64,000 nt of DNA from Marisa cornuarietis (Eukaryota > Mollusca > Gastropoda > Architaenioglossa > Ampullariidae), in contig SMMW01000518.1 in assembly GCA_004794655.1 (NCBI GenBank), positions 1,490,001 through 1,554,000 of the forward strand, given 5' to 3'. A program made the translations under genes and the position numbers. Every line of letters begins with the position of its first letter. Within the stretch, counting starts at the first letter, position 1. Under the pieces are notes generated by a model. That model made no database searches. It was given only the letters and a program-made list of their open reading frames with translations, and was not told the origin of the DNA. This document shows positions 31,205 to 50,999 of this stretch, piece by piece.

Positions 31205-32940
31205 GGAAAATGACCAACTTTATTAATCCCAATGGGCAATTTAAACATGGGACATGTGCTCGGTTACTTTATATCAAAAGTTACGAAATAAGTTCTAGTT
31301 ACAAGGTAAAAAAAAAAAACTAGCGACACAATCTAAAAAAGCAAAAGAAACTTATATCTTGACCATTCACGTGCACATCTATAACACACACACACACACA
31401 CACCACTGACAATTCATCTGTGATTAATAAACAACTGGACTGCAGATGGCACGAACGATTTCAGGTGCCTGTTGTTTCTACATACAGGCATAACATAACT
31501 TTTACCTGAACTTAACACAAATTCTCCTGTTAGTACATGTTCAGGTATTGACAAAATGCTGGAAGCTTTTCCATTTGTTGATCACAAAAAGAAGAAATCC
31601 TTCTGCTTGCTACCAATTAATTCTACTCAGACTATTCGTGTCATGGACAGACAGAGCGTGGAACCAGTAAACAAATGAAAAAGAAGACTCTCAATAAATG
31701 ACTGACAGAAGCGGCCCAAGATTGCTTTGCTGACTGAAAAACTTTGCCTAGGTTAACAGTTTCAACATGTATCACAATGGGAGCAACAATACCATCTTTG
31801 ATTCTCCTAAAGTCTGTGTTCATCCCACACCGTATATTCAAAACAACCTTGCAAACATTCAATACTCTCATCCGTCCAGAGCTTCACCAACTTAACAACA
31901 GGCTCCATAAATTCGCGCATAGACCTGTACACAGGTGCCAGAAAGAAGCTGGGCATAGATTATGTACCTAAAAGGGTAGGTCATAGCCAGTACATCGGCT
32001 AACTGCACGCATCACCCGGTCGAGTAAGACTTTCTGTTTGTGGGTGGTACTGCTGTACCAGACGGTGATGGATAATGTCAGTACACTCTTGATCACTGCC
32101 CGGTAAAACCACGGACCTTCATTCGCTGGATACGTGTCTCTCATTCGTTATCTCTTTGCTCTATCATACGAGTGACCAATCGTAACAAACCCTAACAACG
32201 AGGGCTTTCGCTTCCGTTTTCTGTCAAAATGGCGGATATTCCTATCGTAGAAGAAATTTTAGAAGTGAGTAATTAAGCTTTTCTGTCATCAGAACCTTGT
32301 TAAAGAAGACTGATTGCAAAATAAACAATATTTTCTGTAAAATGTATTCTGTTCGTTTATAGAAAACGCATTTAGATTTTTCGACAATTTATAATATAAA
32401 AACATCATCACAACAGATGCTATTGACTTATTTTACCACTAACAATTAAAAAAAACGTTGTGTTTGATTTTTTGGAAACAATTTTATAGATTGTTCTGTT
32501 ACGAAAACAAAACATCTACTTTAAGAATTTATTTAAGGTATGCAAACAAAAAACCGGAAACACGAGGCCTGTCTAAAGGAAAGCCGAGACTTACACCGGA
32601 CATGAACCTGAGTCGCTTATCCAGTGACGAAAGTCCGTGGCAAAACTGAACCATCTCCCGTCTTATGCCAAATTTCTTGAACTGGCGGATAAAGTAAAGG
32701 CGTTGCTGAACCTTCTTAACAGTGGAAACCACACTGACTCACTGACTACCCTGACTCCTCGATCCCATCTGAGATCCTTGGATATGGTGGAACCCAGAAA
32801 TCTCAACCTGCTCAATAGCCTCGCCGTTAAAGAATGAGAGGCTCAACAGGACCTCTCTTCCTGCGGAAATCAACTATCATCTCTTTGGTTTTAGAAACAT
32901 TGAGCTTCAGACCATTCTCACTGCACCAATGAGTGATGGA
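31205..32940 (-). mobile_element. 5'-truncated LINE, antisense, split by a DNA transposon
   Basis: Read from 32940 down, it encodes decayed reverse-transcriptase C-terminal sequence (ENGLKLNVSKTKEMIVDFRRK-like, then FLGTTISKDLRW-like, then VQFCRAVIKSVLT-like), with a long 3' UTR ending near 31211 in the sense pattern GCCCATTGGGATTAATAAAG. The DNA transposon at 32110-32638 lies inside the RT region, and the flanks join in frame across it. Family is a Jockey/CR1/L2-type LINE distinct from the element at 54500; clade is uncertain. Confidence 0.65.
32110..32638 (+). mobile_element. hAT-like non-autonomous DNA transposon, CACGGACC family, copy 2
   Basis: Ends CACGGACCTTCATTCGCTGG and inverted CCAGTGACGAAAGTCCGT. 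It is flanked by GGTAAAAC (32102-32109) and GGCAAAAC (32639-32646), an 8-bp duplication with one mismatch. The interior aligns with the copy at 1885-2699, including an ATG at 32229 opening MADIPIVEEILE followed by GTGAGT, which looks like a splice donor after a first coding exon. There is no transposase beyond that. Confidence 0.8.
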
Positions 32941-33850
32941 TTGGAAAAAAGTACAGGAAAAGAAAATAAATTCAATGTCCATTTCGCAGTAGGAATTAAA
33001 TCGAGTTAAATGATGAGCATCCAGGTTAATAGGACGACATTTCTCTCAACGTGTTGTGAGAGACCCATAATAAAACAACCCCTGGCATATAAACCAAACA
33101 CCAAAACTCAGGCTGCTGTAATTTAATCTGCAGGCGGTTGTCAGCCTTAAAACCACGTGTGAACAAAGGGCAGCCTGACTTGCCAGCGATGAAGAAACTA
33201 CTCAGTGCAGGAAACATAATCTAACCTCGTGACTGGAGTAGTGACTAACACAGCGAGTCTTCGTGGTCTGCTATAAACAGTAAACCTGTGTGTGTGTGTG
33301 TGTGTGTCCGTGTATTGTCTATCCTACGGCGCAAAACCCACGACAGTCATGCGCTGCACGATGATGCTTCAGTCAGTGAGGTGTCGCCATAAGGTCATAA
33401 ATACTCCTGTCGTCTACTGAGGTGGTGCTCACGATAATGTCGTCGAACAGCTCATGACTCACGTGTTTGTGGTGATGCTGGTGTAAACAAACCTACTGCG
33501 CCGCTAATCACATTCAAGTATAGCTCATACACTTGTGTACAGTATATCAAAATTGATGATGATAATTAACAAGTATGTTTCTGTAAGTACACTGTTCTTG
33601 GCGCCTGACTGCGTCCCCCCCCCCACGTGCCTCACTGATACGTTTCAAACAGTCTGCTTTTGTGATCTTGTTAAGAAGATAATTAATGCGATTTTATTTC
33701 AGGTTTATTAGTTTATTAAATGGTAGTTAATTACCAATTATTACTAGTATTGCTATTACTAGTATTATTGCAGTTCATATATTGCTGATACTACTATTAC
33801 TAATAATAATATCATCATAATTATCAACCAGCAAGATAATGGCAGCGTCA
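32941..33850. other. Intergenic, nothing recognised
   Basis: A short TG run at 33287-33308 and an AT-rich block with ATTACTAGTATT-like words at 33700-33800. No supported exon. Confidence 0.4.
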
Positions 33851-33851
33851 G

Positions 33852-35580
33852 TTTCTCTGCCTATATGCATACATGCGTGTACGTGTGTGTGTACATGCAT
33901 GCATTAGAGAGAATGTGTATGTTTGTTGCATGCGTGTGTTTCTCATACATGCGTGTACGTGTGTGTGTGTGTGTGTGTGCATGCATTAGAGAGAATGTGT
34001 ATGTTTGTTGCATGCGTGTGTTTCTCATACATGCGTGTACGTGTGTGTGTGTGTGTGTGTGTGCATGCATTAGAGAGACTGTGTATGTTTGTTGCATGCG
34101 TGTGTTTCTCTGTCTATATGCATACATGCGCGCGTGTGTGTGTGTATCTGTCTGTGCGTGTGTGTGTGCGTGCATGCATGCATTAGAGAGACTGTGTATG
34201 TTTGTTGGATGCGTGTGTTTCTTTGTCTATATGCATACATGCGTGTGTGTGTGTGTGTCTGTGCGTGTGTGTGTGCGTGCATGCATGCATTAGAGAGACT
34301 GTGTATGTTTGTTACATGCGTGTTTCTCTGTCTATATGCATACATGCGCGTGTGTGTGTCTGTCTGTGCGTGTGTGTATGTGCGTGCATGCATGCATTAG
34401 AGAGACTGTGTATGTTTGTTGCATGCGTGTGTTTCTCTGTCTATATGCATACATGCGTGTGTGTGTGTCTGTCTGTGCGTGTGTGTGTGTGCGTGCATGC
34501 ATGCATTAGAGAGACTGTGTATGTTTGTTGCATGCGTGTGTTTCTCTGTCTATATGCATACATGCGTGTGTGTGTGTCTGTCTGTGCGTGTGTGTGTGTG
34601 CGTGCATGCATGCATTAGAGAGACTGTGTATGTTTGTTGCATGCGTGTGCTTCTCTGTCTATATGCATACATGCGTGTGTGTGTGTCTGTCTGTGCGTGT
34701 GTGTGTGTGCGTGCATGCATGCATTAGAGAGACTGTGTATGTTTGTTGCATGCGTGTGTTTCTCTGTCTATATGCATACATGCGTGTGTGTGTGTCTGTC
34801 TGTGCGTGTGTGTGTGTGCGTGCATGCATGCATTAGAGAGACTGTGTATGTTTGTTGCATGCGTGTGCTTCTCTGTCTATATGCATACATGCGTGTGTGT
34901 GTGTCTGTCTGTGCGTGTGTGTGTGTGCGTGCATGCATGCATTAGAGAGACTGTGTATGTTTGTTGCATGCGTGTGTTTCTCTGTCTATATGCATACATG
35001 CGTGTGTGTGTGTCTGTCTGTGCGTGTGTGTGTGTGCGTGCATGCATGCATTAGAGAGACTGTGTATGTTTGTTGCATGCGTGTGCTTCTCTGTCTATAT
35101 GCATACATGCGTGTGTGTGTGTCTGTCTGTGCGTGTGTGTGTGTGCGTGCATGCATGCATTAGAGAGACTGTGTATGTTTGTTGCATGCGTGTGTTTCTC
35201 TGTCTATATGCATACATGCGTGTGTGTGTGTCTGTCTGTGCGTGTGTGTGTGTGCGTGCATGCATGCATTAGAGAGACTGTGTATGTTTGTTGCATGCGT
35301 GTGCTTCTCTGTCTATATGCATACATGCGTGTGTGTGTGTCTGTCTGTGCGTGTGTGTGTGTGCGTGCATGCATGCATTAGAGAGACTGTGTATGTTTGT
35401 TGCATGCGTGTGTTTCTCTGTCTATATGCATACATGCGTGTGTGTGTGTCTGTCTGTGCGTGTGTGTGTGTGCGTGCATGCATGCATTAGAGAGACTGTG
35501 TATGTTTGTTGCATGCGTGTGCTTCTCTGTCTATATGCATACATGCGCGCGCGCGCGCGCGCGTGTGTGTGTGTGTGTCA
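33852..35580. repeat. 109-bp satellite with 218-bp higher-order period
   Basis: Units carry CATGCATTAGAGAGACTGTG, TATGTTTGTTGCATGCGTGT and CTCTGTCTATATGCATACAT, joined by TG-rich linkers. The first few units (33852-34200) are shorter and diverged; from about 34310 the period is exactly 109. From 34525 on, units alternate at one position (GTGTGTTTC versus GTGTGCTTC), so the real amplification unit is a 218-bp dimer. Since 109 is not a multiple of 3, every unit opens a new frame and a ladder of ~103-aa frames results; these are not genes. The last unit runs into (GC)n(GT)n at 35545-35578. Confidence 0.97.
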
Positions 35581-36148
35581 TTTATCAACACATGAGTATT
35601 TAGCTGTGACAGCTTGGAGAGCAATAACACCACCACAGACCTAGTTACCGAGTGATACTCCACGACCTTACAAAACCTCTTCCCTTGTGCGGAAAAGCTG
35701 AACCCGTGACCCATGCCAATGACACATCAAAGTCGGGTGGTAAAGGGAGATAAAACAGTAATTATACTTAACACAAGAAGCGCACTCAACGCGGGTAGCT
35801 AGGGTGTATGTCAGAGGATATTGACCTGCCACTGAATCAAACAAACACACAGAGCAGATGCCACAGAGAAAGTTATTTTGTGATTTATAGTGGGGATTGA
35901 TTTGATTAAAATTGCTAAGAGCTAGTTCCATGGTCAGTTCCATTTCTCAGAATCCAGCACTAGAGGAGCCAGCAAACACTACAAACCAAATATCAGCGAT
36001 GTATCCTGCCGTATCATTACTGATAGGAAAGAAAAGATTAAAATATATAATATGACTCAGTTGAAGTTAATCCTTCCCTTGTTTACATTCACCTCCACCA
36101 AAATTTATATTTTATATTAAAATATGAAACAGTCTGTTAAAGCAGTCT

Positions 36149-36198
<50 letters not shown>

Positions 36199-36857
36199 TG
36201 TGTGTGTGTGTGTATGGTGTGTGTGTGTGTGTGTGTGTGGTGTGTGTGTGGTTCCTTTATGTAACAAAGTTTTATTTACAATGCACAGTCTACACATTTT
36301 CGAAGATCAATCGATTTTGTTTTTAAAATTCTGTCTTACAGAAACGAATCTTGTCAACTCAGTCTGTAAGGCTGCTGTGTGATGGGATCACTGACCAGAA
36401 AGAAATGTGTCAGCCTCTGTTTCCGATGATGTCGCCAAGACAGGAATCACTAAGTCCGTTTGGCTATTTTCCTCCCCTGATGTCACCTTCGCAGGTCGAT
36501 GACTTACTTTCCTTCACGTGAGTGGAAACAGCTGTTACTGTCGGCTACAAAACTGACACGAGGTTATTGAATAACAACACGATAAAAAAGAAGATTAAAA
36601 ACCAGTGCAATAACAGGAAGAAAAGAGACAAAACAAGAAGAAGAACAAGAACAACCAAAAACAATTTTCATAAAAAAATACAACAACAAAACTTTAACAA
36701 AAAAAGAAAAAAAAACAACAAACGTTAAAAAAGAACAAAAGTAAAAAATTCAACAAAACTTTAACAAAAGATGAGCAAGAACAAAAAAAGCAATTACAAG
36801 ATCACAAAGAATACAATAAAACAACAAACACGAGATATAAACAACAATGAAAACAAC
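35581..36857. other. Intergenic, with a TG/GGTG microsatellite
   Basis: TG runs with GGTG interruptions at 36152-36250, and an A-rich, AAC/AAG-rich block from 36570 to 36850. No supported exon. Confidence 0.45.
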
Positions 36858-36867
36858 AAAAAGCACA

Positions 36868-37107
36868 TTTCGGGGCCCCGGTAGTGTAGTGGTTAAAACA
36901 CTCGCTTGTCACCACTGCAGTGAGCGGCTCAGGGTTCAGATCTCGTCTCGGGAAACTTTCTGTATGTGACACCTGTTCACAGGGCTGGGCGCCGGAGGTT
37001 TTCTCCGGGTACTCCGGTTTCCCCCCCCCTCCCTTCCCTCCCCCCATAGTGCGAAATCACCGCAAGGTGGAAGCACTTTCCAACTAAATAAACAACAAAA
37101 CAAACAC
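36868..37107 (+). mobile_element. tRNA-derived SINE, family 2, with conserved 3' core
   Basis: CCCCGGTAGTGTAGTGGTTA is a tRNA-like head with an A-box, and GGGTTCAGATCTCG is its B-box. The body contains GGTTTTCTCCGGGTACTCCG, a core block I recognise as widespread in invertebrate SINEs. The 10-bp duplication AAAAAGCACA flanks it (36858-36867, 37108-37117). The tail is A-rich (AAATAAACAACAAAAC). Confidence 0.85.
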
Positions 37108-37117
37108 AAAAAGCACA

Positions 37118-38730
37118 AAGACAAGAACTAATTTAAAATGAAAAAGAATAAAAAATAGAATACTTTGCGTGTGTTAAGGCATGAAAAATATCCTTTTAAG
37201 AATAAAAACAAATTTTATCAAACGCAAAATCTTCGACGTGGGACAAAGAGTTTTATTCGCCCATATATCAAACTGGTAACGGCTTGCACTTGTCATCTAT
37301 TGACTGTGAGAATGTCTGCCTGAAATAAAAACAAGTCATTTTTGCCTTGAAAAGAACATTATTAGAGAACTCGTGGCTCTTAGAGACATATTTCATAAGC
37401 TGACTCAGTGGAGAAACTAAAGCCAGTAACTGTATCCCCCAGGATTGGATTGTTACGGGGAAAGAGAGATATATAGTATCAGGTCAGGAGAGTATCAGTC
37501 GTTTAAATGTGGACATTGGTGAGTTTTGGAATACATTCTTTATTTTAACAGTTATGGTTGACTGTAGCTTGTAAGGATTGTGTGTAAGTACTGCTCTCTC
37601 TCTCTCTCTCTCTCTCGCACACACACACACACACACACACACAATCTTTCTTTCACTAACTTAAAGAGTTTGATTTGGAGAACGGCGATACGCAAACTTC
37701 ATTCTTTTTTTAGTCTACTCTTCTATTATTTTGCACAATATAATACAACTTTATTTATCCCCAGGGGCAATTCCAGTTTGTGCTTATACTAGCAGTATAT
37801 ACATGATATAGAAAAGATAATACATACATACATACATACATACATACATACATACATACATACATACATACATACATACATACATGTTGGAATAATTTCT
37901 CTCGCGCGCGCATTCACTCACACACCTTCCCAGCAACAGTAGATACAATGTTTGTTAGGGTGTGTACTTTTATGTGTTATTTGGTGTCTGCGCGGTTGTG
38001 TGTCCATCCACCTCTTTAGGTTAGGGCGAGGCTGTTTTGAGGGTTTTTACTAATATATTTTGAGCATCTCTATTGAAACCACGCCTAATTTCTGAACTCT
38101 GTAGTGTTCTATTTGTCCTACTTGACCATTTCGTTATAACTTTTTTCTCTTTTCTCCGAGTCTACTTTTCTGCAGGTGTTCCAGTTTGCTCCTCTTTCTA
38201 AGCTCCAAGCTCATTTCTTTTGATATAATACTCTCCTTCTCTTCTTCTTCTGTGTGTCCCAATCTATTTTTCCCCACCAACACCTCGTCACACTCTGTCT
38301 TATTTATGAGATAGACCAGTGTTGACTTAAGGGACCAGTTCTTCAACTGTTTGCTCAAGACTGACTCAAGTCTCTAAACAAACACACATTTCTTCTTGCT
38401 CCAAGTGGCTGTGTATCCTTCGGCCCGACAAGTGACAGTAAGATAACCCTTGTTTTACTTCTGCTGAGGGATAAGCGTAAACATTCAAAACCGCTCCGCA
38501 AACTCCCTGAGCCGGTAGTGGTTGATTAACCTGTTCCCTCTTACCTGCCTTTTGCAGTTTAGACTACACCTATTGCCCACACCTAACGTTCATTCCCTGC
38601 ATGCAAATACACAATATTATGTTCATAATATGGATGTGTGTTGTGGACTGGGGTGGGTGGATTTAAAAATATTTCTTCCGTCGGTTTTTTGTTCTCTCGT
38701 CACAGCTTCCATCCCTAAACCTGTAATCTT

Positions 38731-38820
<90 letters not shown>

Positions 38821-39114
38821 GTTCTTGTCATCGCTGTTGTTGCGTTACATTACTTGACAGCAATAAATCTCTAAAACCTTTCCTCTAGATTAGCTGAGAA
38901 GGTGTTTTTCACTAGTTTTCGAGTAGCTGTATCATCCACTTAAGCTGTAAGAAAATTTGCAGAAGATAATCCCCACAGTTTTTTTTTTTAAAGCCCACTG
39001 CGAAAAGAAACGTACCAACAGTAAGCCGGTTAAAGGTCGTCAAAGTGCTGAGGAACATTTCACCCTGGGACGTCTTTCGACTAGGATCCTTAATTCAACA
39101 ACCTCGGTCTCCTC
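37118..39114. other. Intergenic region upstream of the sulfatase gene
   Basis: Holds CT/CA repeats (37589-37642), a LINE 3'-terminus-like piece (37740-37790, CAACTTTATTTATCCCCAGG), (CATA)n at 37820-37886 and (ATC)n at 38733-38820. The last 300 bases before the ATG should hold the sulfatase promoter, but no clear element was seen. Confidence 0.45.
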
Positions 39115-47404
<8,290 letters not shown>

Positions 47405-48439
47405 AGGGCAAGTAGATGAGGCCAGAGACCACAAACAACACAGCACTAGCATATTATCTAGTGGCCTTCGATCAAGAATATTCATTTTATTCTTGCTTCA
47501 TTCCCGATAATACTGCATCATTGTTAGGCCAATAAGAATAATTATTTCAGAACATTCTGCATTTGCATGTGCACATATTTTTTTAATTACAATTCCATTT
47601 CAGTCAATCTTGGGCATACTATGGGAGAAGTTCTAAGCTTCTTTTGGAGTCTCAAGAAAAGGGAGTTACCAACACACCATTATCCAGTCTCTGCATGGAT
47701 GGTCCAGTGCAGCATAACATCATCAATTCAGTAAGGGTCATAAAGGTCCTGGGCTCAAATCTGGTCTTGGAGGCACACACTCTCTGGATATAATACCTAT
47801 TTTATCACTAACTTGGCCTTTTTTCAGGTACTCTTGTTTCCTCCCTCTTCTTTCTTTTTTCCCAAATCGCCACTACAGGAAATACTTTGTTTTCATATAA
47901 ACCAACCTACCAACCAGCTAGCTAAGAAATACATGCTTGGGTTGTCAGGATTGCTCACAAAATCGTTGATCACCAAGGAAAACACACATTTGGTTCTTTC
48001 TTAAATAGATTATTATGTTGGAATAATTTTTTTTAAAAGCCAGAGCTATGCAACTTTCCTTTCCTATTTACAATTATTTCCTGCAAATTGTAAAACATAG
48101 CCCATTCACTGTACATGGGAATGATGAGTGCCTTAAAATTGACATTGATTTATTTGAATGCTTTTAGATATACATGTACATAAAGAAACATTTTTATGCT
48201 TGTATATTTATTTGATTTTCATATTTGTTCATGACACTATGAAATTAAATTTGCAAAAAACAACCATTAAATGATACCAAAAACAAGCATAAAAGGTAAA
48301 AGTCTTAATTTCTTTCTGGAATTTCTACGGTAAATTAGCATGTTTTTACTTTCCAAATGTTTCCTGTATTTGAATTGTGATAGCTGCTTTCAAGACCATT
48401 GAGGTTAAATATTGCTGCATAAAGAAAAAGAGATTTGTA
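47405..48439. other. Downstream flank of the sulfatase gene
   Basis: AT-rich. A short SINE-like piece near 47735-47775 (GGTCCTGGGCTCAAATCTGG) resembles a B-box region. No exon recognised. The 3' UTR end of the sulfatase gene was not located. Confidence 0.4.
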
Positions 48440-48745
48440 TAATAATAATAATAATAGTGAAGATTTTTATAGCGCATATTCACACTCATAGAGAGCATGC
48501 TCTTAGCGCTTAAAACGAGGAAGAGACGTGGACTAAGTAGACACAGAACAAAGGGACGAAAGAAAACGACAGTACTGACGAAACAGAAAACAAAAGGCAT
48601 CAAGTAACAGGAACAGAAAAATATAGTGATTCAGCGAGAAAGATGGGTAAAGTAGCAAGAGGGAAGGGGGCGGGGTTAAGAAGGACGAGCATTGTGTGGA
48701 CTGTGTTAGGAGAAATGCTCAAGGAAGAGGTATGGCTTCAGATCT
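48440..48745 (-). mobile_element. L2/CR1-type LINE 3' end, antisense
   Basis: Contains the 3' UTR of the element at 54500 in reverse (ATTATT tail at 48440-48455, then GTGAAGATTTTTATAGCGCA) and the last ~30 bases of its ORF. It is severely 5'-truncated and nearly identical to the other young copies. Confidence 0.88.
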
Positions 48746-48974
48746 TTTTTTGCCTGACTAAGGCTCTCAGAAAAAATACCTAAAAAGATTATAACCAATA
48801 TACAATGCGTGAAATAATACTCAGCATGGCTGGAAACTGAAATACGGATTTGACTCTTCCATAGAATTTTTTTTTTAAATTAACTTGATGAGCACAGTCA
48901 AATTGTATCACAGATCTCTTTTCAATGTATTCTGGCATCTTCGCTTTCAGTTCCCTTCCTATTAAACCTATATT

Positions 48975-50140
48975 TTAGCTACTCCACATCCTAACATTTT
49001 GTAAGCTCCTTCTAAATGACACTGACAACTGCCAAAGTTTACTCAAAGATGCTTTCACATGCACAAAATCTTGTCTGCTTATGCTTGTCGCAGCAGAAAA
49101 AAAACTTTTCACCTCTCCCCCAACATGAGTCAGCACAGCCAGTATCTGCAATGAAGCTGTCAGGGAGCTGCAAGAATCAAGAATATTGAAAGATTCTGTT
49201 TCACGAAAGAGCTGAACTGGAAGAGCATCACTTGTTACAAATGTACTTGCAGCCATGGTGATGAAATTATTAAAAGCAGCAAACTGTTCCTCGGTGATGA
49301 AAAGTCTGAGAATGCAACATGCATACAAAAACAGTTCCTGAGGGCATGCTAGAAGCAGCATGGGTAAAAGCCTCTCGATGTCAAGTCTCTCAGGAATGAG
49401 AGTCTGGAGTTCTTCTAGGCGTGTGCGAAAGATAGTCATATCCGTTACTAGTCTGCAGATGCTTTCAAGATAAGCTGACAGAGTGTCTTGAAAACCATTG
49501 TTCCAGATCTCCCATAGAACACAGCCTGCCAGACCTCCAAGTTTTACTTTACTCCCTGTAAACATATTAGAGAAAATAATCTTTAAATAGCTCAGAAACC
49601 AGCACTTAGATTAACCATTTATCAAATGACTTTGATGGAATTTTTCTTTCACTGATTCAACAGTGCTTCCATCCTGCAAGGTCTAAAGGCCTTAAAAATA
49701 AAGTGTACTAACCACATGGCTACACAATTTCCCAGTCACCATGTGTCTCCTATTTAAGTAAAATTAATAAAACAGGGTGCAACTATTCTTGAACCATACA
49801 AATGCAATTTCAAAATGTGTGTGGTCTTACCTATTTTCCACAGTTTTGAGCCAAGTTTCCTCAACAAATCAGAATGTGACATCACACTTGCAGCTGCAAA
49901 CAAACCACCTGTGACTTTTGTTGCTGCACCTACAGCTTTCAAATATGCTGAAGTCTTTCGCATCTTTGAAAGAAAGTTTATGCAGTGAATAACATAGCGA
50001 TGTACAGCATGAGACAAATGTTGACATGACTGTAAATTCTCCAGGAATGATTTCAGACCAGAAGCAGACTGCGTCACCTTCTGCAGAACAGCCTCCAGCA
50101 CAACCAGTGAGGAGTTAGATGATGTCATGGCTGCACTCAT
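48975..50140 (-). CDS. Unrecognised 296-aa helical protein
   Basis: Minus-strand exons: 50152-49831 (ATG at 50140) and 49555-48975, joined in phase 1 (KLWKI|GSKVKLG). An upstream non-coding exon ends at 50818 (donor GTAAGAATT), and the reading frame has a stop in it, so translation starts in exon 2 at MSAAMTSSN; a second Met four codons on is possible. Mostly alpha-helical by composition, with a glycine/alanine-rich hydrophobic stretch (VGAATKVTGGLFAAASVMS, about residues 70-88) and a Leu-rich region (LLPMLLLACPQELFLYACCI). The helix-hydrophobic-helix layout faintly recalls apolipoprotein-L proteins, but I would not assign it. No signal peptide. Divergently placed against CENPM. Confidence 0.75.
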
Positions 50141-50818
50141 CTCTAAGGGAGCCTGAAATCATAATAATTTTATTTAAACTATAATACCAATTCCTTCTTA
50201 TAGTTATGCCTCCATGGTATACCTTAAGTAAGAATGAAAAGGGTAGGACAATATAAAACAATAACATTCACTAGTGAGAAAAACGGCTGCATCAGGTGGT
50301 TATTTCTTAGAACTCAACACTCTATGATCAAATTGTTCCCTAAAGTAAGCAAATAAGAACCAGAAATGACAAATGCACACACACAAACACAAACTCACAA
50401 ATTGTTTGCACATTGCTTATATCTTCAAATATAAGCTCAATGATTTATCTATTCTCAAAACCATGTACACAAAATAACCTAAAAGTGAACAGTTAAAAAT
50501 TCACTTTAAAAGCACTATACGTATTGTACTTATTATAATTTATGGTCTCAAGCGAGCATCTTCGATGTTTCATGTAGTTACTTTCAGTTTTAAAAAGCAT
50601 AATAATAATAATCGTCTGTGGCGAAAAGTAACAACAGACTAAATAGTAGGCCTACTTATTACTGTACAATACAGCATAGCGCACATTGTTAGGATGATTA
50701 TTGTGGACTTCATTGAATTTCGACGTAAGTTCGTTTGTTGTTGAATATATGCTATCATATGCATCATGACCTGCGAACTCGCTCTCCAAAATGATTAGAT
50801 ATTAGTTTAATTCTTACC

Positions 50819-50999
50819 ACCACTGAAAAGACATCCAAAGCATTAAAGAAGACGAGTCAGAAAACAGTTTACCGTTTGTCCGTCACCGAGCGCAGCTGAT
50901 GTAAGGAGGATAACTCTCGCGAACATTACGCGGCGCGGGTTACAAATGGCGACTTTCTCTTGACTTGTCGAAGTCTTACGTTGTACATTAATTTTTGTC
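50819..50999. promoter_or_regulatory. Probable bidirectional promoter between the 296-aa gene and CENPM
   Basis: The non-coding first exon of the minus gene ends at 50818 and extends rightward toward about 50900; the CENPM ATG is at 51000. The GC-richer part (50885-50945, with GCGCAGC, TCTCGCGAACATTACGCGGC) contrasts with AT-rich surroundings and contains a TCTCGCGA palindrome, a core-promoter motif known from human TATA-less divergent promoters. Confidence 0.6.

Noticed and set aside
29377..35580. CRISPR-like arrays
   Set aside because: Units are contiguous tandem repeats without unique spacers, in a eukaryotic intergenic region.
33865..35644. Ladder of ~103-aa open frames rich in Cys/Val/Met
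   Set aside because: They recur every 109 bases in shifted frames and follow the satellite unit exactly. No splice, signal or codon evidence; products of a stop-poor repeat.
48846..50160. Assigning the 296-aa minus-strand protein to apolipoprotein L
   Set aside because: Only the general helix-hydrophobic-helix layout is similar; no shared motif could be aligned by eye.
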